NCBI GenBank assembly: GCA_002381945.1
Contig: DFXY01000004.1
Coordinates: 1-6,930 of the forward strand
From: Bacteriovoracaceae bacterium UBA4096
Lineage (GTDB): Bacteria > Bdellovibrionota > Bacteriovoracia > Bacteriovoracales > Bacteriovoracaceae
Direction of reading: 5' to 3'
Length of the DNA: 6,930 nt
A program made the translations under genes and the position numbers. The notes under the pieces are model-generated. The model ran no database searches. It saw nothing but the letters and a program-made list of their open reading frames with translations, and had not been told where the DNA came from. Of this stretch, positions 1 to 5,360 are shown piece by piece. How positions within the stretch are numbered: the stretch's first letter is position 1; each line of letters starts with the position of its first letter.

Positions 1-423
1 CCTGAGGGAGAACGAGAAGAAATCAGGCAAATTTATATGGCCAAAGGATTCAGTGATGAAGCCCTGGATCAGGCCGTTGCCAATATCACTGAAGACAAGG
101 AACTTTGGCTTCAAACCATGCTCCATGAAGAATACGGAATATCAGGTGTGTTACCTTCGGCCTTCAAGGCCGCCGTGACCACATTCCTCGCTTTCATGAT
201 TTTTGGAATGGTTCCTCTTGCACCTTACATTATTTCAAATGATCCTTCTTTCTTGCTTACTTCCATATTAACCGGCATTGCCTTCTTCGCCGTAGGCTGT
301 ATGAAAAGCCGATGGTCGATAGAGTCGGCCTGGCTCTCCGGTCTCAAAACACTGATCATTGGTGCCAGCGCTGCTGCTCTCGCTTATTTTGCTGGAAGCT
401 TTCTCAAGGGAATAATTGAATGA
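1..423 (+). CDS. VIT1/CCC1-family Fe2+/Mn2+ transporter, C-terminal part (5' truncated by window edge)
   Basis: The frame is open from base 1 (reads PEGEREEIRQIY before the first ATG at 37), so that ATG is internal and the true start lies left of the window. The visible 140 residues match the second half of VIT1/CCC1 transporters, which export Fe2+ or Mn2+ from the cytoplasm by proton antiport. First comes the acidic, helical metal-binding segment: E-rich PEGEREE, then IYMAKGFSDEAL, then TMLHEEYGI, whose Met and Glu residues match the family's metal ligands. Three hydrophobic segments follow: TTFLAFMIFGMVPLAPYII, then LLTSILTGIAFFAVG, then LKTLIIGASAAALAYFAGSFL, corresponding to TM3-TM5 of the five-helix fold. 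The TGA stop at 421-423 lies one base from the stop of the convergent YceI gene. Family assignment is firm. Metal specificity cannot be read from this fragment. Confidence 0.88.
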   Translation, partial: PEGEREEIRQIYMAKGFSDEALDQAVANITEDKELWLQTMLHEEYGISGVLPSAFKAAVTTFLAFMIFGMVPLAPYIISNDPSFLLTSILTGIAFFAVGCMKSRWSIESAWLSGLKTLIIGASAAALAYFAGSFLKGIIE

Positions 424-430
424 ATTATTC
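410..430. repeat. AT-rich inverted repeat spanning two convergent stop codons
   Basis: GAATAATT (410-417) and AATTATTC (423-430) form a perfect 8-bp stem around the 5-base loop GAATG. The stem contains the TGA of the transporter gene and the TAA of the convergent YceI gene. Because it is symmetric it would form in both transcripts and could act as a weak shared 3' end structure. It has only one G-C pair and no T-tract on either side, so it is not a canonical intrinsic terminator. Confidence 0.35.
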
Positions 431-1045
431 ATCCTTCTTAGGTGCTTTAGGATCCTGATAAATACCTTCGGATAGAATATTGATCATGACTTCATCCCCG
501 ACAGCAGGTCCGATCTCAACCATATCATTATATTTGATATTAAAATCTTTACGGTTAATCTTTCCTGAGGCGCGAACTGCAGAGCGAATGTTATTCCACG
601 AATCTTTCACCGAACCTGTGTACTTACCGTTCAATGTCACTTCTTTAGTTACATCCTTAATCGTAAGATCTCCTGTAACTTTAAAATCATCCAAACTCCC
701 GGTACACTTTTTACTTTTGAAAGTCATATTAGGATATTTAGAAACATCAAAGAAATCAGCACTTTTCAAGTGCTCATCGCGTTTGAGGACAGCTGTGTCC
801 AAAGAACTAATAGGAATAGTCACATCAATTTTGCAATCAGACATCTTTTCAGAGAGTACATAACTTCCTTTGACGTCATTGAAACGTCCCTGGACTTGAG
901 AAACTACAAAATGGTCAATCAAGAAAGAAACCCGGGTATGAGCAGAATCTATCATATATTTACCAGGCTTGAGTTTTAATCCGGCCCCATGCCCGCTGGT
1001 CGTTAATAAGATAGTGAGAAAAAGTGCAGAGATACTAGCTTTCAT
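425..1045 (-). CDS. YceI-family exported lipid-binding protein
   Basis: This is a 206-residue periplasmic protein of the YceI family, a lipocalin-like beta barrel that binds isoprenoid or quinone-like lipids in its solved members. A Sec signal peptide (MKASISALFLTILLTTSGHGAG) covers residues 1-22. Family motifs follow in order: YMIDSAHTRVSF (30-41), SSLDT and H92, FFDVSKYPNMTFKS (98-111), GDLTIKDVTKEV (125-136), GKINRKDFNIKYND (161-174) and GDEVMINI (183-190). C71 and C114 could form a disulphide. I chose the ATG at 1043-1045 because it gives a clean signal peptide and has AAAGGAG (1052-1058) six bases upstream. An in-frame ATG at 1099 would add 18 residues with no comparable support. The next gene on the strand (1133-1999) lies 87 bp upstream, so co-transcription is possible. 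The exact ligand is unknown. Confidence 0.93.
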   Translation of the reverse strand: MKASISALFLTILLTTSGHGAGLKLKPGKYMIDSAHTRVSFLIDHFVVSQVQGRFNDVKGSYVLSEKMSDCKIDVTIPISSLDTAVLKRDEHLKSADFFDVSKYPNMTFKSKKCTGSLDDFKVTGDLTIKDVTKEVTLNGKYTGSVKDSWNNIRSAVRASGKINRKDFNIKYNDMVEIGPAVGDEVMINILSEGIYQDPKAPKKDE

Positions 1046-1074
1046 AATCAGCTCCTTTAAAATACCGCAAAGAC

Positions 1075-1104
1075 AAGATAGCAGAAACATATGCCCCAAT
1101 ACAA
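1075..1104 (-). promoter_or_regulatory. Possible weak promoter for the YceI gene
   Basis: In the 87-bp gap before the YceI gene the minus strand carries TTGTAT (1099-1104), an 18-bp spacer and TATCTT (1075-1080). Both hexamers match the sigma-70 consensus only partly (3 and 4 of 6). A start just after this would leave a leader of roughly 25 bases containing the AAAGGAG ribosome site. No clear terminator was seen between this gene and the oxidoreductase gene upstream, so readthrough from the dioxygenase operon is an equal possibility. Confidence 0.22.
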
Positions 1105-1132
1105 AGGATCAATCAGGACAGGAAAGAGAGCG

Positions 1133-1999
1133 TTATCGCATGTCTTTTATATAATCAAAAAGGCTTTTAGGAACAATTCCTGTCAGTTCCCGAACGAAGT
1201 GATTTGTTTTTTCCTGATAACCCTTTGCAACTGCTTCCTCGTAAGTCGAAATAAGATCTATGACAAAAGAGGGAAATTGCTGAGATGCCAGATTACTCCG
1301 CAGATCTGAGGTCCTCACTTTCTTGTGCTCAATATGTCGGCCCACGCATTCAGATAAGCATTGGGAGATCTCTGAGTAGGAATAGGCCTTCTCTCCTGTC
1401 ACATCAATTGTCACATTTTTAAATTTATCCGAAATCATTATATATGCATCAACGCGAGCACAATCATCTCGGGAGATAAAGGCCACTTTCCCATCGCCAG
1501 TTGAAGTTTCAATTATCCCTGTTTGAATCGCCGGACCTAGGGAGGGAAGAAGATTTTCCACATACCAATTGTGCCGGAGTATCGTATAGTCGAGACCCGA
1601 AGCTTTTATTGCCTCTTCTGTTCCATAATGGTCTGGAGAAAAAAAGATGGGAGAATCTTCAGCACCGGTAAGAGAAGTATAAACAATGTGGTTTACGCCG
1701 GCCGCTTTGGCAGCTTGAATAGCGTTCAGATGCTGTTTTAATCTAAGGCCTGGAACGGCCAATGAATCAGTACTGATAATAAGAAGTTTATCAACATTGA
1801 GGAACCCCTTTTCCAGAGTATCAATCTGATCAAAATCAATTTGTCGTAACTCTACTCCTGATTTTTCGAAGGCCTTAAGCTTTTCCGGATGTCTGGAACC
1901 TGCAATTAGTTTACCTTGAAAATTCTGAGTAAGAATTTCCAGAACTTTAGAACCGAGCTGACCTGCTGCCCCAGTAATCATTAAATTTTTATCTTTCAT
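1133..1999 (-). CDS. NmrA-like atypical SDR, QorB-type NAD(P)H:quinone oxidoreductase
   Basis: This 288-residue cytoplasmic protein has an N-terminal Rossmann fold. The nucleotide-binding motif is TGAAGQLG (residues 9-16) with glycines at the GxxGxxG positions, and R36 in AGSRHPEKL suggests an NADP(H) preference. The later parts match E. coli QorB (YtfG), as I recall it, along the whole length: NVDKLLIIS (68-76), AAKAAGVNHIVYTSL (96-110), HYGTEEAIKASGLDYTILRHNWYVEN (124-149, key H143 N144 W145 Y146), GDGKVAFISRDDCA (168-181) and a tail with EAVAKG and LTGIVPKSL. Length agrees with QorB (286). QorB reduces quinones using NADPH. The gene starts 8 bp after the dioxygenase stop, and its Shine-Dalgarno contains that stop codon, so the two are almost certainly one operon. 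Fold and family are secure; the quinone substrate is inferred from the QorB resemblance. Confidence 0.88.
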   Translation of the reverse strand: MKDKNLMITGAAGQLGSKVLEILTQNFQGKLIAGSRHPEKLKAFEKSGVELRQIDFDQIDTLEKGFLNVDKLLIISTDSLAVPGLRLKQHLNAIQAAKAAGVNHIVYTSLTGAEDSPIFFSPDHYGTEEAIKASGLDYTILRHNWYVENLLPSLGPAIQTGIIETSTGDGKVAFISRDDCARVDAYIMISDKFKNVTIDVTGEKAYSYSEISQCLSECVGRHIEHKKVRTSDLRSNLASQQFPSFVIDLISTYEEAVAKGYQEKTNHFVRELTGIVPKSLFDYIKDMR

Positions 2000-2003
2000 A
2001 AAT

Positions 2004-2010
2004 ACTCCTA
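2004..2010 (-). promoter_or_regulatory. Ribosome binding site of the QorB-like gene, overlapping the upstream stop codon
   Basis: On the minus strand TAGGAGT lies four bases before the ATG at 1999 (TAGGAGTATTTATG). Its first three bases, TAG (2008-2010), are the stop codon of the dioxygenase gene. A ribosome ending the first gene therefore stops directly on the initiation site of the second, which favours coupled translation of the pair. Confidence 0.8.
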
Positions 2011-2868
2011 TCCAAAAATCATGGTACGCATTGAAAGGGAGCCTAATTGCATCCCCTCGTGAAGAAATTTAACTTGTTCTTTTTCATCTGAAGCCCCAAA
2101 GGCATATAGAAGAGGAAGATAATGCTCAAGTGAAGGATGGGCCAGAGACCACAAAGATTTATACTTTGCCTCTTTTCCCAAAAGCACTGATTTGTTTCTT
2201 TCTAACAGCGCTTTCTTAATCAGTTCATCAAACTCCAACGCCCAATCAAGAGGTGTCGCACTTTCATCCCATACAACTCTTCTAAGATTGTGAGTGATAT
2301 TACCACTACCTAGTATGAGAACACCTTGATCTCGAAGTGGTTTCAGGTCGGAGGCAAGGCCCAAATGATCTTCAAAGTTCATATTTTGGTTCAGACTTAA
2401 CTGAAGCACTGGGATATCTGCCTGAGGATACATATATTTTAAAAGAGTCCATGTTCCATGATCCAGACCCCAGCTCGCATCAGCTTCCACCTGATGTAAT
2501 CGCGCTAGATCAATAACCTGATCAGCTATTTCCAAAGACCCTTTTGCAGGGTATTGGATTTTATATAACGCTTCCGGAAAACCTCCAAAGTCATGAATGG
2601 TTTTCGGATGTTCCAGCTTAAGAATTTTACTTCCCCTGGTTTCCCAATGAGCTGAGATACTTAATATCGCGGAAGGTTTGGGTAAATTCATTGGTAAGGT
2701 GGTTAAAAACTTTGTAAAACTGTTATTTTCGAGGGCATTCATGGGAGAGCCATGCCCAGCAAATAAAGTCGGCATCCGTACAAGACTCTTACTTTTCCTC
2801 TCTGAATTATAAATAATGGTACTCATAACTCCTCCCACCAGACTTCCTATGAAAATACGTCTATTCAT
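2008..2868 (-). CDS. ygiD: YgiD/LigB-type class III extradiol dioxygenase with Tat-like N-terminus
   Basis: This 286-residue enzyme belongs to the DODA/LigB family, which opens catechol-type rings (4,5-DOPA is the assayed substrate of E. coli YgiD). The four metal-site histidines are all present at the YgiD spacing: H39 in GHGSP, H74 in SAHW, H193 in THN and H249 in EHYLPL. Further family motifs are IHDFGGFP (91-98), WGLDHGTW (133-140, H137) and GSLSM near the C-terminus. Residues 1-20 (MNRRIFIGSLVGGVMSTIIY) look like a twin-arginine signal or anchor: R3-R4, F6, then a hydrophobic stretch, but no clear cleavage site. A second ATG (M15, at 2824-2826) has GGGAGGAG just upstream and would give a cytoplasmic form with an N-terminus close in length to E. 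coli YgiD. The leader before M1 lacks a good ribosome site, so the start is uncertain. First gene of the operon with the QorB-like gene; divergent from lysR. Confidence 0.9.
   Translation of the reverse strand: MNRRIFIGSLVGGVMSTIIYNSERKSKSLVRMPTLFAGHGSPMNALENNSFTKFLTTLPMNLPKPSAILSISAHWETRGSKILKLEHPKTIHDFGGFPEALYKIQYPAKGSLEIADQVIDLARLHQVEADASWGLDHGTWTLLKYMYPQADIPVLQLSLNQNMNFEDHLGLASDLKPLRDQGVLILGSGNITHNLRRVVWDESATPLDWALEFDELIKKALLERNKSVLLGKEAKYKSLWSLAHPSLEHYLPLLYAFGASDEKEQVKFLHEGMQLGSLSMRTMIFG
2829..2836 (-). promoter_or_regulatory. Internal Shine-Dalgarno before an alternative dioxygenase start (M15)
   Basis: The minus strand reads GGGAGGAGTTATG, placing a near-perfect Shine-Dalgarno before the in-frame ATG at 2824-2826. 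Counting from GGAGG the spacing is four bases, short but usable. The same bases encode Gly-Gly-Val of the hydrophobic segment, so the match could be a coincidence of glycine codons. It is nevertheless much stronger than anything before the upstream ATG at 2868. Confidence 0.45.
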
Positions 2869-2870
2869 AA

Positions 2871-2880
2871 ATAGGAGTAT
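2871..2880 (-). repeat. Inverted copy of the ribosome-site sequence in the dioxygenase leader
   Basis: On the minus strand the leader of the dioxygenase gene reads GGATACTCCTATTTATG, while the QorB-like gene has GGATAGGAGTATTTATG. The two differ only in the central four bases, which are reverse complements (CTCC against GGAG). On the plus strand ATACTCCTAT (2002-2011) and ATAGGAGTAT (2871-2880) are therefore a perfect 10-bp inverted repeat flanking the dioxygenase gene. Confidence 0.6.
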
Positions 2881-2905
2881 CCCACGTAGGCATTGATGCC
2901 AAAAG

Positions 2906-2934
2906 TAGACAAGATCAGATTTCAGTGTTCCAAT
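2906..2934 (+). promoter_or_regulatory. Candidate lysR promoter
   Basis: TAGACA (2906-2911, 5 of 6 to TTGACA), a 17-bp spacer and TCCAAT (2929-2934, 4 of 6 to TATAAT) form the best plus-strand candidate in the divergent region. Transcription would start about 20 bases before the lysR ATG. The -10 element lies inside the palindromic operator candidate, which would fit autorepression, a common habit of LysR regulators. Confidence 0.3.
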
Positions 2935-2942
2935 ATTGGCAA
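2914..2942 (-). promoter_or_regulatory. Candidate promoter of the dioxygenase-oxidoreductase operon
   Basis: The minus strand carries TTGCCA (2937-2942, 5 of 6 to TTGACA), a 17-bp spacer and TCTGAT (2914-2919, 4 of 6 to TATAAT). Transcription would begin near 2907, giving a leader of about 40 bases. The -35 element overlaps the right half of the CCAATATTGG palindrome, so a protein bound there would directly affect this promoter. The weak -10 is consistent with a promoter that needs an activator. Confidence 0.42.
2928..2942. promoter_or_regulatory. Candidate LysR-type operator (T-N11-A with palindromic core)
   Basis: TTCCAATATTGGCAA contains the perfect palindrome CCAATATTGG (2930-2939) inside a T-N11-A frame (T2929 to A2941), the general signature of LysR-type binding sites. 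It lies 20 bp upstream of the lysR start and across the -35 of the divergent operon, the expected place for a regulator controlling both itself and its neighbour. An outlying TGCCAA (2897-2902) is the inverted partner of TTGGCA (2936-2941), about four helical turns away, and could be a second half-site. Confidence 0.5.
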
Positions 2943-2961
2943 CAATCTAAATGGACCTTGA

Positions 2962-3861
2962 ATGACTAACTCTATTGATCTCAATAAATTAAGAATCTTT
3001 CGGGAAGTAGTTCTGGCCGGTAGTTTTTCTAAGGCTGCCCTTAACCTGAAACAACCAAAATCCAGAATCAGTAGAGTCATCTCTTCCTTAGAAAAAGAGC
3101 TTGGCCTGCAACTGATTTATCGAACCACCCGTCAATTTCATCTCACTCAAGCAGGTACTGAACTGTTTAATCGCATCTCGCCGCTTATGCTGGAATTAAA
3201 AAAATCAATTGAACAAGTTGCTTCAGAGAGTGATGAAACTTCCGGACTGATTAAAGTCACTGTTCCCGATGACATTGGAACAGAACTTTTGGGCCAACTA
3301 TGTCATGAATTCATGGAAATCTATCCAAAAGTTCAGATTGGTGTTCATGCAAGTAATGATATTGTTGATTTGGTGAAAAACTCCGTCGATATCTCTATTC
3401 GTATCGGAAGAATTAAAGACAGTACTATGATCCAGAAAAAAATTGGTCACATAGAAATGATCTTTGTCATGAGTCCGCTCCTCTTCCAAAAGTATCAACC
3501 CCGAAAACTGAAAGATCTGGAAAAAATTCCTTTTCTGGCCTTTGAAGCAATTGATTTAAAAACTCACTTCATTAAAATCACCAATGGGAAAGAGAAACTA
3601 AAGTTTAAGTTTATTCCCCGCTTTGGGAGTAACAATTTCTTTGTTTTAAGATCTATGGTCTTAAGAGGAACAGGCGTCGCTCTTTTGCCCGTTTTTATGG
3701 TCAAAAGGTTTTTAGAAAGTGGTGAATTAGTACAAGTAACCAAAGACTGGAAAGTTGAAGGTCTCCCTATACAGATTCTTATCCCTCAGCAAAAAGAAAT
3801 ACCCCCTAAAATCAGAAAATTCATTGATTATATTGCCCCTAGACTAGAGAAGTATTTTTGA
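2962..3861 (+). CDS. LysR-family transcriptional regulator
   Basis: This is a 299-residue LTTR of normal length. The N-terminal winged helix-turn-helix spans about residues 6-65, with the typical series LNKLRIFREVVLAGSFSKAA, then PKSRISRVISSLEKELGLQL, then RTTRQFHLTQAG (residues 7-65 overall). The effector-binding domain runs from about 93 to 299. It includes GLIKVTVPDDIG, a DISIRIGRIKDSTM segment (143-156) typical of the CrgA-like branch, and RGTGVALLPVFM (235-246). The start at 2962 fits the usual LTTR N-terminus; its ribosome site is weak (GGA at 2953-2955). Divergent orientation to the dioxygenase operon and the shared palindrome make that operon the likely target. The effector is unknown; a quinone or catechol would fit. 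The stop is at 3859-3861, and an ATG overlapping it by one base (TGATG) is in frame with the following gene. Confidence 0.93.
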   Translation: MTNSIDLNKLRIFREVVLAGSFSKAALNLKQPKSRISRVISSLEKELGLQLIYRTTRQFHLTQAGTELFNRISPLMLELKKSIEQVASESDETSGLIKVTVPDDIGTELLGQLCHEFMEIYPKVQIGVHASNDIVDLVKNSVDISIRIGRIKDSTMIQKKIGHIEMIFVMSPLLFQKYQPRKLKDLEKIPFLAFEAIDLKTHFIKITNGKEKLKFKFIPRFGSNNFFVLRSMVLRGTGVALLPVFMVKRFLESGELVQVTKDWKVEGLPIQILIPQQKEIPPKIRKFIDYIAPRLEKYF

Positions 3862-3905
3862 TGATGTTTTTGCTAACTCGAATTTGTCATGTTCTAATTA
3901 ATAAA

Positions 3906-4916
3906 ATGAAGTATCTGTTTACACTCTTGTTCTTTATTCTAATGTCATCCCAGGTCACTGGCAGAACAGATATTTTGCCTGAGATTTTTTATTCAGATAA
4001 TCAAAGTCATCAAGAGTTGTGTCGTTCACCTCAGGCAATGAAAAGCACCTTCTGGCAAGAACTCATGTCATCTCACATTGATGAACTGCTTGAACAAGCA
4101 GCCCTGGATGGAATTGAACATGATGTTTTTAAAAATCAATTAGTCACACTTAGTTATTTGGGACTCAGTCGGATTTCGAAAGAAGATATCCAGGCCATGA
4201 GTTATGTATATGCTAATGCTTCTCATCATCTAGGCCGGATGGTTCGTTTTCATTATTGGCAACGCTTTCACCATCTTCCCTTAAGTCGGGAAGATCAATC
4301 CTTAATCTCAGGTATGTTCCTTGGAGCTTCACTCCGAATACTTCCACTCATGGTCTCTGGTATTTTGATGTCGCATAGTTTTGAACTATATAAAAATCTT
4401 TCCTGGAGCATGGCGGCCGCCACCCTATGTGGAAAAACTTTTGTACAAGATCTTTTGAAAGACCAGGTCCCTGAGGAAGAACAAATCGAAGCAGTAAAAC
4501 ATTTAAAGACCGCATTCAATGCTTTCACACAGAAAGATTTCATCATCAATTTTGTGTCCTTCGAGCAAACCTTTCTGCAAACCACGATGTATGCAGTTCC
4601 AGAAATTAAACTTATAACAGGTATGGGTATTCTGGATAAGATGCGTTTCATTCCCTTCAATGGTCAAAAAAATCTTTCTTTTTATAAATGGTGCCGACAA
4701 AAAAAATGTCAAAAGACCTCATTAGACTTGAAAGAACGAATTCTTTTTGATCAAACTGTCATCTTAAATGAGCTTAAGCTGACAGGAAACAATCCCTTGC
4801 TCTTTGAGCAACGGTTAAAGAAGACTCAACTTCACCAGGTTTCGGAATTTATTTTAAATGATTTATTTCCAAACCGGTTGAATGATCAATCTGGGAGCAT
4901 CAGCTTTCAACGCTAA
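3906..4916 (+). CDS. Exported protein of unknown function
   Basis: I do not recognise this protein. From the ATG at 3906 it has 336 residues and begins with a clear Sec signal peptide (MKYLFTLLFFILMSSQVTG, 1-19) with no lipobox cysteine, so a soluble periplasmic or secreted product is likely. The mature part looks mostly alpha-helical, is rich in His and aromatic residues around 99-124, has a moderately hydrophobic stretch near 136-159, and holds four cysteines (C39, C175, C263, C268; the last two as WCRQKKC) that could form disulphides. The tail is polar. In-frame starts also exist at 3858 (TTG), 3861 and 3864 (ATG). The 3861 ATG overlaps the lysR stop and could be translationally coupled, but these bury the signal peptide behind about 15 extra residues. 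No good ribosome site precedes 3906, so the start is unsettled. The 3' end overlaps the convergent DUF309 gene by 54 bp. Confidence 0.72.
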   Translation: MKYLFTLLFFILMSSQVTGRTDILPEIFYSDNQSHQELCRSPQAMKSTFWQELMSSHIDELLEQAALDGIEHDVFKNQLVTLSYLGLSRISKEDIQAMSYVYANASHHLGRMVRFHYWQRFHHLPLSREDQSLISGMFLGASLRILPLMVSGILMSHSFELYKNLSWSMAAATLCGKTFVQDLLKDQVPEEEQIEAVKHLKTAFNAFTQKDFIINFVSFEQTFLQTTMYAVPEIKLITGMGILDKMRFIPFNGQKNLSFYKWCRQKKCQKTSLDLKERILFDQTVILNELKLTGNNPLLFEQRLKKTQLHQVSEFILNDLFPNRLNDQSGSISFQR

Positions 4917-5360
4917 ATCAATTTCGCGGATAATTTCTTTTAAATCGAACCCCAGGAATAACATTCCTTCATTAATTTCAACCAACAAGAAAAGTTCTTT
5001 GGCCCTGAGGAAATGATCCAAGGCGCTTGCCCTTTGATTAATTTTTAACTTTACCCCTGCAGCTCCCAGCTTAATCATGGCCTTAAGAAAATTAGCGACG
5101 TTCCCTTGACGAGCGTGGGCATTCCATAAGGCCTCAAAATAAACATGACTCTCCCAATAATATTCATAGTTGAAGAGATCCAGGGCATATCTTAAAAAAT
5201 CTGATTCTTCGGGATGATTGATATCAAGAGGTAGTGCCTTAGGGTCAACTTGCCCCTCCATGTGCCCCCCCTCTTTTTTAGGATGAGGGTTAACTCCCGG
5301 AATGAAGACATACTCGGGTAGTATCCAGGATGGAATGAGACGATCAGGTTCTTTCATCAT
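4863..5360 (-). CDS. DUF309 domain protein
   Basis: This 165-residue protein carries the DUF309 helical domain at about residues 58-125. The first helices read ALDLFNYEYYWESHVYFEALW (59-79), with the E-x-H (E70, H72) and E76/W79 positions typical of the family. The helices FLKAMIKLGAAGVKLKINQR (91-110) and ASALDHFLRAKELF follow. The N-terminal extension PEYVFIPGVNPHP (15-27) followed by GGH (31-33) resembles the extension I recall in some longer DUF309 proteins. There is no signal peptide, so it should be cytoplasmic. The biochemical role of DUF309 is not established. Its ATG (5358-5360) shares one base with the stop of the 491-residue gene upstream (TAATG), which implies coupled translation; a second ATG follows at once at 5357. 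The last 54 bp overlap the tail of the opposite-strand gene. Confidence 0.82.
   Translation of the reverse strand: MMKEPDRLIPSWILPEYVFIPGVNPHPKKEGGHMEGQVDPKALPLDINHPEESDFLRYALDLFNYEYYWESHVYFEALWNAHARQGNVANFLKAMIKLGAAGVKLKINQRASALDHFLRAKELFLLVEINEGMLFLGFDLKEIIREIDLALKADAPRLIIQPVWK

Noticed and set aside
37..39. ATG at 37 as the start of a 128-residue protein
   Set aside because: The frame is open back to base 1 and those residues continue the acidic metal-binding segment of the VIT1 family, so the gene starts outside the window.
480..1309. Plus-strand open frames opposite the YceI gene and the end of the QorB-like gene
   Set aside because: They lie antisense to well-supported genes, show no family resemblance, and have composition expected of shadow frames.
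2002..2880. The 10-bp inverted repeat around the dioxygenase gene as ends of an invertible or mobile element
   Set aside because: It is too short, coincides with a ribosome site, has no target duplication or recombinase gene nearby, and inversion would break the operon.
3298..3498. Minus-strand open frame inside lysR
   Set aside because: It is antisense to a conserved LysR effector domain and encodes no recognisable protein.
4295..4712. Two minus-strand open frames inside the exported unknown gene
   Set aside because: Neither has a signal, domain or convincing ribosome site; the plus-strand frame has a proper signal peptide and full length.
4872..4879. Palindrome AACCGGTT near the convergent gene ends
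   Set aside because: It is only 8 bp with no loop or T-tract and falls in overlapping coding sequence; most likely chance.
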